Of a DNA stretch of 64,000 nucleotides, positions 46,986-59,189 are shown piece by piece. The stretch covers positions 18,880,339 to 18,944,338 of the forward strand of contig NW_025336598.1 in NCBI RefSeq assembly GCF_004798865.1, read 5' to 3'. The translations under genes and the position numbers were made by a program. Within the stretch, counting starts at the first letter, position 1. Each line of letters begins with the position of its first letter. Under the pieces are notes generated by a model, which saw nothing but the letters and a program-made list of their open reading frames with translations, did not search any database and was not told the origin of the DNA. Source of the stretch: Varanus komodoensis (taxonomy: Eukaryota; Chordata; Lepidosauria; Squamata; Varanidae).

Positions 46986-49434
46986 CATGTATTTGCAGTC
47001 TCCGTTTCAATCAACATCAATCAAATCAACTGAAACCATGCATAAATTGTACAGTCTATTGGAAATCTTTCGAATTGAACATTTCAGAAAGCCATGGAGA
47101 TCCATTAGAGTAGGAGGTTTTTGTATTGGGATGAATTAAGAAACCAGAGCATAGTGACTGAGTGGATTCATAGGTAATGATGCATCGTAAGTTAAGATCC
47201 AGCCCCTTAAATAATTGTCTTTTTTCTTTAATGATCCTTATTTCCTGGAACTACTTCCCAGAAAATAAGCATTGTGGCACCCCTTCCCACTCACTCCTTT
47301 CAAATCTTTGTCCAAAACCTAGATTTTTCACAAAACCTATGGCATAACCCTTTATGATCCACATCCATCATGAATGAAATAAATGCATATCCTTCCCATT
47401 TATCCTGCCTCTACTTTCCACCTTCTCTCTCTGTCAAATTTTAATGGCAAGGTCCTCAGAGAAAGGATTTGCCCTCATATACTTTGAAAAGCAAGATATC
47501 CAACAGGGTGTATCCAAAGATTCTCGTCCCCTAACTGAGAAAGTAAAACTTTTGGATATCATCTAGCAAAGAATGACATAAAAGTACATGGAATTTCAGC
47601 ACCCATGTAAACAAAGATCATGGACAATCTGCATCATCAAGTCTGCCCACAAAAAGGGAATGTGCACTCAACTTTTTACATCATTACACTGTAGAGTGGT
47701 GATAAAAAAAGCTGTTGCATATTTTCCAGGATTTATGCCACATATGCAGGATCTTCATTCAAAATCAACATGTAAACAGTGAAGGATTGCAGTCACTAAT
47801 TCAGTTCTCATAACTCATCCTACTACCTAATTTTCCCAGTTTTATTCTAAGAAAAAAAAAAACCAAATCTTTATCCAAGTTTTAAAAGCAAGCATCATAG
47901 AGAGCAAACTTTAGAATAGAAACACTCACATCTGTAGTTTTAGCATGCTGCATAAACTGGTCCTACACACACAATAACGAATAATTCTAAAAAAAAAAAA
48001 ATGGCATGTGAAGAGCACTGTTCACAAAAGTGTTAAAAGAAACAAAGGGGCCCTTTTATAAGCACACAAAGAAGGGAAAGCATTTTCTTTCATTTTTTTT
48101 TCATTCTGAACTGTACTTTTTTGCAACCAGCCTACATGAAAAATGTATTAATGCAAACACTGTAAATTAATACAAAAATAATATAGAGAAAAAGCAATTT
48201 AAAAATCTTTTAAATTGTGTCAGTCACAGCTTCCACAACCATAGGGAGGGCCTGCTAAGAGACAGGAGTGGGACAATTAAGCAATTTGAATATTTGCTTA
48301 AAATCCATGAAAGAGGACTAAAATCAGGTTACAATAATGAAAACATAAAACAAAATATATACAAATTTCACAAAACAAGTCATAAAATACACTGGCACTT
48401 TGCTAGGGGAACTCTCAGAGCAAAGCTGAAGGCTACAAAAGAATGCAAATTTGAACTAGAGACCTGGAAAAAAATCACTTGAGTAGACAAGCATACATTG
48501 GATAATATTCCTGTGATAAGCCTGAGCCTCCCATTACTGGTTTCCTGGATATTACTGGCTTTCTCTGTCAAAGGGCAAAGCTCCAATTGGCTTCTAACAA
48601 ATTAGTCAGCTACATGGATTTCAAGTTGCGAGGTTCAGCTTCTCACTGCTAACAAGTTGTTACCCATTCAACCTCAGATGCACAAAAAAAGTTTCTAATT
48701 CACAGTCTGAAGACCCAAGGTGTGTGCCGAGGGGGGGAGGGGGTACCAAACCAGATGTTTTGTCCCTCTTGTTCTAATTAGTAGCTCTACATTTGCCCCC
48801 AATCAACTTTTAATAGGAGATGCAGTAGAAACAAAATACATTTTGCCAACTGCATTTCCACAAGCCCTGCACCTTGCAAGTTTCTCTCCTTTTTAAGTGT
48901 ATGTCACAAGAGGATGGACAGACATCTTTTTACTAATCCCCAACAGACTCCTGGAATATCTGTGCAATCTGCTCTGCAAACAAACATTCAGAATTCTACA
49001 TTTAAATGTGGCATCGAGGGTGGATTTTTAAAAGAATAACCTCTATCCCAGTTTACTGATTCTATTATCTTTAATAACATAAGAAAAACATGAAACAAGC
49101 TTAAGGCTTCATGAAGATAGCTCCAAAGCCTCAGAGAAATTTCACTAAAAGCCTTCCTCTTTCCAAAGACCAGCCATCCACAAACTGGTGCATTCCGAAT
49201 ATTTTAGAGCAATACTAAACATTGGACCAAACAAAACTTTCCTGGCCACTGGCCACAATGAACGAATAACACCCTCCCACTTGTGTTCCCTAGTAACTGG
49301 CATTTGCAAGCCCACTGCCTTGGATGCTGGGGGTAACACACGGCCATTGCAATGGATCGCCACCAACAGCTTTATCCTCAATAACCCCCTTTTAAAGCTG
49401 TTGAAGTTGGTGGCCAACATTTATTATTTATTAA

Positions 49435-49515
49435 AATAATGGGAAGATGTTTTCGCCTGATGCCAAAAAAAACCCCAAAAAGTGTCGCTGGGGAGCAAAC
49501 CTCTTTGGGGAGGTT
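49435..49515 (-). mobile_element. L2 LINE fragment
   Basis: 'gtcgctggggagcaaacctc' and 'tttggggag' match the reversed L2 coding end ('ggcggacctctttggggag' in the 16.7 kb copy). Confidence 0.55.
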
Positions 49516-49794
49516 CTATACAAAGTGTTGAATAAAACACTTAAACCATGCTAAGTGCACTTAACTGATTTTTCCTCAATCAAATAATTCAGCTCAACTG
49601 ACAGATGTCTGCTGGAAAACAATAAATGGAACTCTTGTTTTAGTTTGGTTTACAATATGCAAGCCACATACACATCCCAAAATATATCACTGTTGGTTTA
49701 GGGTAGCACAAAATTTTCCAGAAAACCCACAGAACTGTCTGGCCTGCACATTAAATAGTGGTGGATCACTGTGACTCAGGAGAGGTGTGGGGGG

Positions 49795-49900
49795 GAGACA
49801 CTAGCTCAGGGTAAAGCATATGTTTTCTGCAAAGAAGGTCTCAGGTCATGGGTTCATCTCTAGCAGTGTAAAGAAAATCAGGTGATTGAAAAGTTCTCAG
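49795..49900 (+). mobile_element. SINE head fragment, 'gctcagtggcag' family
   Basis: 'actagctcagggtaaagcat', 'tgcaaagaaggtctcagg' and 'gggttcatctctagcag' match the head of the 21180 family. It is immediately followed by an L2 remnant. Confidence 0.6.
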
Positions 49901-50990
49901 TCTACCTTAGAGACACTGTACTATTAAGATTAATCAGATCAATTAACAAATGCTCTAGTATAAAGCAGGTGCACCCAAGAAACTGTCCAAAGGATTGCAG
50001 ACACCTGGAGAAGGACCTTAAACCTTGGATATGCATAGCTTCATGCTGAGAGAGGTAATCCATCAGATATTGTGGTCCTGACCCATGCAAGGCTTTACAG
50101 ATGTAAACCAGCATCTTGAATTGGGTTTAGAAATGTATAGGCTGCCAGTATAAGTGAACCAGAATTGGTGCTATATGTTCGAGCCTTATTATAAATCTTG
50201 CCCTTTTAATTAATCTGGCTGCCATATTTGCATGATCTGCAGCTTCAGACCCATCTTCAAAAGCAGCCCAATCAGACTTAGAGGTTACCTGAATGTGGAT
50301 GACTGAAGCCAGATTATCTCTATCTAGCCAGATAGGGGTATATAGCTGGACTATGAAACAAAGTCACTGCACGTCACTGGAGTGGCACTAAGGTCCCCTG
50401 ACCTTGAAGTGGCAAAGATGGCACTAGCAGAATCCTCAAGCCACAAACCCGCCCCTTCAGGAAGCACGTAACTCCATCCAGAACAAATTGCTCTCCATCC
50501 AGTCAAAACAGCAACCCAGTCTTGTCTGGATTGAGGTTCCATTTATTTGCCTTTATCCAGTTCATTGTTGCAGCCAGACCAATCTCACTTGTCTACACCC
50601 TCACCTGATAAAGACAAAAAGGAACAAAAGATGACAGTGCACTCCTCAATTCTTTGGTGATTTCACTAAGCCATTTCATGTAGATGTTAAATAGCAGGAG
50701 GCAGAAAACTCACCCCTCTATGACCTCTTACTGGAGAATCCACCGAGCAATATTCACCAGGCTCCAACTTATGATGCCAAACATCCAAGCAGGAATGAAA
50801 CCACTGCAATCCAGTGCCTCTCACTCCCAGTTCAGACAACTGTCCCAGAAGAATAACCATGGCTGATGAGATTGAAAGACCCTGAGATATCAAGATGAAT
50901 CAAAAAGGTCACATTCCCTCAGTCTCTCTCGGCCATAGCTCATCATACAGGATGGCCAACGCTGTGTCCGGCCTTCACCCTGACTGCTAT
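49900..50990 (-). mobile_element. L2 LINE reverse transcriptase remnant
   Basis: 'atgcaaggctttacagatgt', 'aaaccagcatcttgaattgg', 'cttgtctggattgaggttcc' and 'tcatgtagatgttaaatagc' run parallel to 16.9-17.6 kb of the intact L2. It has many stops and small deletions, so it is much older. Confidence 0.82.
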
Positions 50991-52865
50991 TCACACAGTC
51001 CAGAAAAGTAGTTTAATAAAACAAACTGGACATCAGACATACCAAGTCATATTAAATGGGAGCAACTGGCAAGAATGATATACAAAGGTACATTTTATCA
51101 TCTGGTTTGGTCAATTCCTGGTTCATACCAGGAGCAACGTTTTCTAAAACATTTCTGGGGACCAAATTGCCCACTGATACTATTGGATAAATAAAATTAG
51201 TGTACCTAACTATGGGAAAAAGCCAAAAACACAGTAAGGCATATACGTGGGGTATCAAAATAGATCAGTTGGGACTAAGCATGTTTCATGGCATGGCATG
51301 CTGACTAAAGAAATTTGGAGGAGTGGAGAGTATGGAATAGAACTGAAAATGGATAAACATAAGCACTCCATACTGCAATGTTCTGTTGCAAGGCTCCTTT
51401 TGCGCCTACCAATAAGGAACACATATCAAGTTATACCTGATGACTGCTATGTTGGCAAAATGGAGACTAGAACAAGATGGACTGGAATTCTGAAAGGAAC
51501 TGCAAGGTATGCAGAAGTAGAAAAACGGTCTTTAGGAGAAAAAAGGCAAACAACTTTTTCCAATGCATCATACATAAATATGCACATTACCACAGAATAT
51601 ATGAATATTGCACAAGTTATAAAAGGCAGACATATGTTCATATACAAAAAATACAATTCCTTTTAAAATGCATTAAACAGTCTCACGTTAGTATATAATT
51701 TAATGTATCCACAAGAAAGCAATAAACTCAAATTTCATATTTTAATAAGTCGTGACAGAAGATACAACAGCCCTTACTACATCAATCTATGGAATAGGTT
51801 TTGTAGACATTTCCAAGAACAATTTCCTTCTCAGTTTAGCCAATGTATACAACAGTAAGCTTGCATTGCACATTACCAAGTGCAACAAGTAATGAGGAAG
51901 CATACAGGGACTCTAGATTCAATTATTAAGATCTTGATTATCTGCTAGAGTATACTCCCATGTTAACTCACCTCAGTCTCATGGAAACTTCCTTAGAATA
52001 ATTTGCAAATTATTCCAACACAAAGCAACTCAGCTATGCAACCATCATCCAATGTATTCATGTGGGGAAAGACACTGAGACTAAAATCCTAAGCCCAGTT
52101 CCCTAATTTAACTGAGTGCACTACTAAAACTACTCGGGGAGAGGCAGCAAAGGAATTAGTAGAGAACAGACTTCTGTTCTGAAGCAATGTAATAATATTT
52201 GATTTTAAAGCAACTACTCCGATTATTCCAATAGAGTGATTCCTTATACCAATGACCCATGCTATGCACAGATCCAGAACAGGAAAGTATCAGGCTGCAA
52301 AGGAATATATGCTACTCTTGCTGATAATGTAACAGATTGGATCCATTTCCTGCAAAAATCTGGCCCAAACTAATTCACCCTAAAAGACTAATGAACTAAA
52401 GAATGCAACAGTTTTAATCCTTCCACACACAGCCCAGCACCACCAAGATGCTGCAGTTTATGTGATCTGTCACTGTTATAGGAAAGAGGAATAATGATTT
52501 ATGCATAATTTGCACACTGCCACTCCTACCTGTTTTCCCTACAAGACTTTTGTAACATGTGAGCTCACAGCAGTTACTCACAGCAAAAATTAACAGTATT
52601 TCACAGTAAGACTGGCAATATGATTGTAATAACTAAAGTTACTCTTAAGTAATTGCACAGAAAGAGAGAAGGGGTTTACAATAGCAGGGGAGTATGAAGA
52701 TGGGAAAGAGAAGACACTAAGTATGAATTTAGGATGAGGAATGCATTGAAATCAAGGCTGATGGTTAAAGTCTTGAAAATGAAAATGAGAGAGACAGGCA
52801 GAGATAACCAGGCAATCTGAAAAATTTAATCCTACAGGTGCAAGAACCGTACAAACTATGTAGAG

Positions 52866-53078
52866 CAGGGGTCTCAAACTCGTGGCCCACGGGACAATTT
52901 CCGGGACGGGCGGGGCACGGGGGAGGGGCCCTGCGGCCTTCAAAGCGCCGGCGGCGCCCGGACCGGCCGCGGGATGAGCGGCCCACCCCCACCGCGGTGG
53001 TGGGATACTTGATGCGGCCCAGCCTCACCCAGACTCTACTTCCAGCGGCCCCCAGGTAGGTTGAGTTTGAGACCCCTG
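52866..53078. mobile_element. 213-bp non-autonomous hAT element
   Basis: The ends are CAGGGGTCTCAAACTCG and its inverse GAGTTTGAGACCCCTG. Perfect 8-bp target duplications ATGTAGAG lie at 52858-52865 and 53079-53086. The interior is very GC- and CpG-rich. It sits about 0.8 kb inside RELL1 intron 1. Confidence 0.93.
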
Positions 53079-53589
53079 ATGTAGAGGAAGGAAAGTGCTC
53101 TTGGACATGCTCTAAAGCACACTTCCACATGCTTCACAGTGTATTCCTCCAACAATCAAAAACAGCTTCTGGAGCTCAACAATATTTAAAACAACAACAA
53201 GGCAGCTTTCTTCAATGTGTATTGGCTCACAATGTTCTTCATCCCCCTAAGCTAGCAAGGGAACAACGGGACTTGTAGTACAACCTATCTGGAGGACAGA
53301 CTATAAAAAAGATCGCCCTTTGTGCAAGGGAAACAAGAAGAATCCCAGCCTTTAGAAATTCACAAGGGACGTTTTATTTATCCTGCCTGAACTGAGAAGC
53401 AAACACAAAATAGGAAAAGACTAGACAAGGTCAGGATTGACATTTGAAATACATCCCCTGTTCCAGTGGGTTTAATAACCGCTTGACATAAAGTAATTTA
53501 TGCAGCTAGTGAAGCTTATCCCATCCCCGAGCCCCGTGCCAGAAAAAGCTTAGTTTCCGCAAAGCAGTCTGAACCAGTAAGTAAGAATA

Positions 53590-54330
53590 ATAAGGAACTG
53601 GCACCCTTAGACCAGTGAGCGGGGACGGGGGACAGGTTTGGATTCAACGAAAGAAGGGGCTTCGGACAGGAAGCCTCGGGCAGGTGTGTCCAGAACAGAA
53701 GGAAGCAAGTTTTGAAGTTCAGGAAAAGCGACAGAAGCAGACCGAGCGGCTACGAAAAATTGAGAAGAAAGAAAGAAATCGGAGAGGGAATACCCAGGGT
53801 GGGGAACCGGATCCAGGGCGCCCAGGGAGGAAGAAGGCCGGTTGCACCCCAAGTTTCCACCGCTTGCCGCCCACCCAACGCCTGCACAGCGCCCTTTCCC
53901 GCACCCACCGAGAGGCGAGCTGTCGCTAGCCCGGGCGGTCGGCGCCGCGAGAGAGGCAGGCGAAAAAGAGCTAAACGTCACGGCCAGTCCTAGGGGAGCC
54001 ATCGCTAGGCGAAAGGCGAGGAAGGGGCGCCGGTGTCCAGGCAGGGGCCCTTGGGCTGCTCCAGCGTCTGCGTACCAGCAGCTTCCTCAGCCTCCTGCGC
54101 CCCCCGCTCGCTCGCTCGCTCGCACGGACGGAACTCCCTCAGCCGGGCGCGGTTCCGCTAGGCTCCGCCTTGCCCCCAAACGCTGACTGAGCATGTCCGG
54201 GAATGAGGCGCCTTTCTGTACGAAAGTTAGCTCGAAGGGCAGGGAAAAGGGAGGAGGGTATCTTTTTGCCTCTTCTTTTTCCCGGGGGGAAAGTGGTGCA
54301 TAGCAAGCGTCGCCTTTTGCCGTTTGCAAA
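53590..54330 (-). promoter_or_regulatory. RELL1: CpG-rich promoter region of RELL1
   Basis: GC-rich, CpG-dense DNA surrounds exon 1 in an otherwise AT-rich window, with GC-box-like runs and a short CGCT tandem at about 54104-54122. No TATA box is evident near the ATG, which fits a dispersed CpG-island promoter. Transcription probably starts a few dozen to about 200 nt to the right of 54002. Open frames in this block on both strands are a by-product of high GC. Confidence 0.7.
53909..54002 (-). CDS. RELL1: RELL1 exon 1: start codon and signal peptide
   Basis: The ATG at 54002-54000 has G at -3 and at +4, a good Kozak context. The frame encodes 31 codons beginning MAPLGLAVTFSSF and ending SDSSPL, then one base before a GT donor (53908-53907, GTGGGT). 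The end SSPL matches the SSPL that follows the signal peptide in human RELL1 (MAPRALPG...SSPL). Its phase-1 end matches the phase needed by exon 2. The hydrophobic N-terminal stretch should direct secretion-pathway entry; it is less hydrophobic than the human one. The exon lies inside the CpG-rich block. The donor was chosen by phase and homology, so it is somewhat less certain than the other boundaries. Confidence 0.78.
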
Positions 54331-54728
54331 ACAGCTCTCTCCACCCATTCCTGTTCCTTGAGTGCGACGAGTCTTAAAGTCTTGCGAGAAGAGGACTAAC
54401 AGCACTTCGAGACTAGCCAGCGGCGGCTTCAATAAGCTCTGGTACACCGGCTTCAATAAGCGCTGGTGCACCGAAGCCCACTTGGTCAGATGCTTTCCAG
54501 TCATGGGGTGTGCCTGGCAGAATTGGCTTGCGGGTAGAGCAAGATCGCGTTACCACGAATCGGCTGGGCTATTCGAGTGTCACAGGCTCCTCGTTTTTTT
54601 GTTTGCAGCAGACTCAAGGCAAAATCTGTTGCGTGCTTAGGCGGGAAAAGGCTCTGAAATTCCTAGCATGGCTAGCTGGGGCATGCTGTTCGTTTGTAGG
54701 TCTAAACACGCACAGGACTTTACCCCTA

Positions 54729-54922
54729 AGGCTGCAATCCTACGTGCCAACTTTCTTGCAACCTCCAGATGCTTCGGGCATAATTCCCATTATCCCTGTG
54801 AAAGCCAATGCAGTCCAACGACCTGACTGGCTATCATCAGCTATTAGATCCAGGAACGTGTCTCACTGGCTTTTTGAATTCTGTGGGACTCGCGGCTCAA
54901 TAGCCATGCGTAGGATTGCACG
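54729..54922. repeat. Inverted-repeat element, 'gcaatcctacg' ends
   Basis: It begins 'gctgcaatcctacgtgcc' and ends 'atgcgtaggattgcacg', so the ends are inverted copies. The inside includes 'cctccagatgcttcgggcat', apparently a nested MITE-like piece. A short relative lies at about 35771-35842. Confidence 0.6.
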
Positions 54923-54994
54923 TATACTCCAAGGTAGTGCTTTTCAAGCAAAGACTGGAATTCCTGGGTTCTCCATGCATCCCCCTTCCCGGTC

Positions 54995-55128
54995 AAGAAC
55001 CAGGTGCCCTCCAGATGCTTTGGACTAAAACCCCCTTCTGCTCCAGGCAACGTGACTAATGGTCAGGGATTCTGGGAGCTGTCACCCAAAACAAATGGAA
55101 GGCACCAGGTTGTGCCAGGGAAGGCCTC
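54995..55128. repeat. Palindromic MITE-like repeat
   Basis: 'aaccaggtgccctccagatg' and 'aatggaaggcaccaggttgt' are the arms. Same family. Confidence 0.72.
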
Positions 55129-55619
55129 CCAAAATGAATTTAAGTAGGTAATAAGAGTACCATCATATCTTGAATAGGACTACCTAAAAGTCACAGAGCT
55201 ATGAAATAGCTTCCAAGTTTCACTGAACTATCCCAAAGGCTACATTAAAAAAATATAGCTGGTAATGGCCATAGTGAAGAGCTAACTGTAATCAATGTTT
55301 TGTTCCTTTTGGACCTATACAGTGACTGCAAAATATATCCTGAATTGGAGACTACTATCCAGTTAAATACTTAATGCTTCTCCTCTTGAATGTACATGTG
55401 TGTACACCCCATACCTGGGCACTATTCAGCTCCAATTTGACAGATGGGTGGGCCCAAAATCATAGTGCAAATTTCATATCCCATATTTTAACATCAAGAA
55501 CACTACTTTGATGCTTGCAGCTGTTAAACATCAAATGTATCCTAGATCTAGTATCTAGGCATTCCAGAGTTTATGACATGGAAAAAACTCAGGCAACTCA
55601 GGTTGTGACAACCTAGATT

Positions 55620-55840
55620 GAGGCTAGGTATCAGGAAAAGCTTCCTCATTGTCAGAGCAATACAACAGTGGAACTAGGGGCCTAGAGAGGTGGTGGGCTC
55701 TCCCACACTTGAGATTTTCAAAAAGAAACTGGGCAGCCATCTGAGTGGGATGGTGTAAGTCGGTGTCCTGCAACAGCAGGTGGTTGGACTTGATGGCCTT
55801 CTTGGCCATTTCCAACTCTGCTATTCTATTATTCTAGATC
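55620..55840 (+). mobile_element. CR1 LINE 3' end
   Basis: Very similar to the 14430-14745 copy ('aggaaaagcttcct', 'gagcaatacaacagtggaac', 'gggcagccatctgagtggga', 'ccaactctgctattct'). The two belong to one subfamily. Confidence 0.88.
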
Positions 55841-56629
55841 CATGTGCAATAGTGTTACCACTTAACAGCCCACCTCCAAAAAGCACTACATATGGTGGCT
55901 GCAGCTGTGTGAAGATCAAGTAGTATCTGGCCATTCGTACAGTAAAGTGATTTTTACCGCATCCCTACAGCCCATCAGAAATGTGAATTATGGCAGCATG
56001 GTAAAATTCAGTTCAACATTTAGGCAGAAATATGGAGAAGTAGGTCCCACAACTTTGCTCCTTCGGCATGGCAAGTTTTGCAGATTGTGAAAGTTTTGTT
56101 TAACATGCAGCACAAGGGTTCTGGAGAACTTGCAAACCTATATATGGTGACTTTTAGCTGGTTCTAATAAAGGGCTTACCTACTGTTACTTTGGATTCTT
56201 TTTTTCTCTAATGGATCAATTCAGCAACTAATTTCTTTTGCAGATCCAATCTTCTGTATTCCCGTACCCTTCAATAGTATCAAGTACTACTGACTAGTGC
56301 AGAATATAGGTGTGATGTGGCACCCTCATGCCACATATCATATATTCCAGAATGTTATGGGTTGGTCTCACTGCTTCATGTTCGTTAACTAACATGGTTC
56401 TTAGTACTAGAAACCACAAAATATAGCTCAAGGAGAAAGGAAGAAGAAGGATTATTTGTGCTTCAGCACTGTCATTATCTATTCTGAAAAAAAATCATAT
56501 AATTAAGGTTGATGTTGCTGGCAAGAAAATGGATGAATGGCCTTCAGTGTGCTTACGTACACGTATATCTCATGATGCTAACATCATTGATAACATGCCA
56601 ACATGGCTTTTAAAAGTGCTATCATAATG

Positions 56630-56735
56630 GCCATATCTATGTGAAATACATTTGTAAGCCGGCAAGAGAGCCTTCAGGTTATGGGGTGGCATAGAAATCA
56701 AAAGAAATAAATAAATGAATGAATCTGATAAAGCT
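56630..56735 (+). mobile_element. L2 LINE 3' end
   Basis: 'tttgtaagccggcaagagag' and 'ggggtggcatagaaatc' followed by an AAAT/GAAT tail form the L2 terminus. Confidence 0.72.
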
Positions 56736-57514
56736 AAAAAAGTTATTTTCCCATGAAGTGATCATTGCTGGGATGATTAGAGTCTTCCATACAAGAAAAT
56801 CTCAGACACATCATTTCCATTCCACTTCCATTTCCCGAACAAGCAACTGAGCAACCTTATTTTACCTTGTAAGGGGTTCCTTTGGGTAATCCCCAGTATA
56901 ACACTGCCCCTATATGTAAGGTACATTGCACTAGCATAATTGGCTAGGGAAACCTGTTGTGTCAGCAAGCACTAATGGTGTTGTGCTAGAGGTTGTTTAG
57001 GGAAGCACAACACAATTTGTATCAGCAATAGTGTTGCACAGACAATGCCATCGATTCATTAGGCCCAGTTAGCCACACAGTGTGAAACGCAGGTGTTATC
57101 TCAGCCGTGTCTCCAAGAAGTGTAAAAATTGCAAGCAGTTGTGTTGATACATATTTTATCACCACATACTTTAGACAGTTCTAACAGTTTTCAGCTCTGC
57201 CCTGATATGGTTTTTTTTTTATATTAATAGATCTTGATTGCCCATTCAAGACATAACACCTCAAAATATTTTACATTACAAAAAGGATCTCTCACAATGA
57301 TATATTGTTCCTGGGAAAATCCATTTTCCCTTAGCTAGGAGAGGACTACAGCTAAGTTTTTTACATCATCCAAACCCAGCCAGGGCGGATTGTTGGTTTC
57401 ATTAACAGACTACCCAGAAACTACCCTAAAACTTCCCTACCCTGCTGTTTTAAGTCTATGGATAGTTTGTTAAGCACACCAACAATTCATCCTCACTGGA
57501 TTCAAATGACATGA

Positions 57515-57575
57515 TATTTATTTAAAGCTTTATATACCATTCAGAAAAAAAGTTCTCTGAACAGTGTGATGATTT
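57515..57575 (-). mobile_element. L2 LINE 3' end remnant
   Basis: 'atttatttaaagctttatat' and 'accattcagaaaaaaagttc' resemble the reversed L2 terminus. Short and diverged. Confidence 0.45.
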
Positions 57576-57950
57576 TTTTTAATGACCACATGTATGCCCC
57601 ACAGCCCAGTGTGGCCAAAATAAGTGTGAGGGGCTGCTTGACTGTGTGAACCAACCCATTCCATTTTCCCTGCACAGAGCATAGATCCTCCTGTTCTTAA
57701 GCCTTGTGGGTGGTTCCTTTCATGCAGGCTGACATTCTACTTCTCCTAGAGAACTTGCATTGATTCCCAAGATTCTGATGGCTAATTCACAACACTTAGA
57801 ATATCCAGAGATCCAACAGGATGGGGTGATAACCACAGTGCATTTTTAGAGAAAAATAGCCAGTGAAGCTTTCAAATGAATAGTGGAAAGTCACATGTTA
57901 TGTGTGATTCTACATTTTCTAACTCCATGCATCTAGGCTCATGCTGCCAG

Positions 57951-59175
57951 TAGTCAGTCAGTCAGTCAGTTTATTGTATTTAGCCATAGGCCATTACAAG
58001 TTAACAAGGTAAAACATTGGATTAACAAATAAAACCATAAATCAGATGTATCAAAACATAATACTAAAAGACAGTCCAAGCATAATTTAGGATGGTGTCC
58101 CCTTCAAAGCTTTCTTAGCTCTTATTTTTTTGGCGGTGAGAGCAAAACAAACTCGATAAGACACATGTGTATCAGTATCTGATAACAAAAACACTAGTTT
58201 CTCAGACTCAGAGTAGGCATTAAAGGCGGGATGCCAAATTTTTTTCTCTAACTTCACAATATAAAGAACAGTGAAAAATATAATGTAAGAGGTCTTCTAC
58301 TTCAGGTGATCCACAGATACAGACACGCTGCTCCACTGGAATATGAGAATAGCAACTGAATAGTAAAGCTGTATACAGGGTTTGGAAAAGAGCTGAAAAG
58401 GTTGCCCTAAGGCTATGATTAGGGATGCAAACTAATGAATCAGATCTTAGTCATGTTTAATTTGTTTAAACCAAGGAGCAGCCTTGGAATGCAGAACTGA
58501 AAATTGGTCAGTTAGGGCACCTGAATGATATATCCAATCCCTAAGATGGGAATTATCAGCTGTAGGCCCTAGGACAGTGGTGGCGAACCTATGGCACGTG
58601 TGCCACAGCAGGCACACAGAGCCCTCTGTCGGCACGCGAGCCAAGTCGCCCCAGCATCGCCCCAGCAGCCGACCATCAGAGAACAGCGCACATAGGGGCC
58701 ATGCGCATGCTTGGAAAGGAGTAGCGGCACCAGGCAATGACATCACAAGCTGCGACTCATCTGAGCAACTCACTAGCCATGAGTCATCTGAGCTTTCGCA
58801 TGGCCGGTCAGTGTGCTGCCAAGGATATATATATTTGCTTGGACTGGCTGTGAGTTGTTTTTTCTAAACTAAAACCTCAGTATTCAGGTTTTATTGCAGT
58901 GTTGGCACTTTGCGATAAATAAGTGGGTTTTGGGTTGCAGTTTGGGCACTCGGTCTCTAAAAGGTTCGCCATCACTGCCCTGGGAGATCATCGGGGATGG
59001 AGTATCTGTCGATGGAGTTAAGGAACCTGAGTCATTTAGGGCCTTTTGATAATAACAATTTGAATAATTTATGCCCTAAAGAATTGATGCTGGAGGAGGT
59101 GTTCCTGTTCCAACGCTTTAATATGGCAAGGTGTGCATGAGCCCTAAGAGAAGGGACCTCTGTTTCTGCTCTTAG
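57951..59175 (-). mobile_element. Second LINE of the same family, split by a hAT
   Basis: Read on the - strand, translations resemble the C-terminal part of the 29.3-30.6 kb LINE: LRAETEVPSLRAHAHLAI corresponds to its LQCEAGLLQIETSTW region, and KIWHPAFNAYSESEKLVFLL to its PLSSKYPGRTDSFSLRILL. The 3' end reads GGCCTATGGCTAAATACAAT then AAACTGACTGACTGAC, a CTGA tandem tail at 57955-57970. It is degraded by stops and interrupted by the hAT element at 58575-58977. Confidence 0.7.
58575..58977 (+). mobile_element. Short hAT element nested in a LINE
   Basis: The 403-bp element has terminal inverted repeats CAGTGGTGGCGAACCT and CAGTGATGGCGAACCT (reverse complement of the right end). It is flanked by 8-bp target duplications CCCTAGGA and CCCTGGGA with one mismatch. 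No transposase is encoded. LINE sequence resumes on both sides, so it inserted after the LINE. Confidence 0.88.
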
Positions 59176-59189
59176 CACAGAGATGAAGG

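Larger units (their letters stand above)
39289..53908 (-). other. RELL1: RELL1 intron 1 (14.6 kb)
   Basis: No coding exon was found. Recognisable contents: an unclassified 'gtggataaaaatcaat' repeat (42540-43060), hAT fragment (43260-43375), CR1 tail (45030-45205), L2 fragments (46135-46600, 46660-46765, 49435-49515, 49900-50990), SINE pieces (46835-46985, 49795-49900) and a complete short hAT element (52866-53078). AT-rich unassigned sequence fills 39.3-42.5, 47.0-49.4 and 51.0-52.8 kb. Confidence 0.75.

Noticed and set aside
51247-51698. 139-codon + strand open frame in RELL1 intron 1
   Set aside because: No motif, an internal position in a large AT-rich intron, and no splice-phase support.
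53615-54186. Long + strand open frames antisense to RELL1 exon 1
   Set aside because: They lie in GC-rich DNA where stops are rare, have Arg/Gly/Pro-biased composition and no recognisable domain, and conflict with the well-supported - strand exon.
54139-55028. Open frames of 121 and 172 codons just upstream of RELL1
   Set aside because: Low-complexity or repeat-derived (the right part reads through MITE-like repeats), with no homology recognised.
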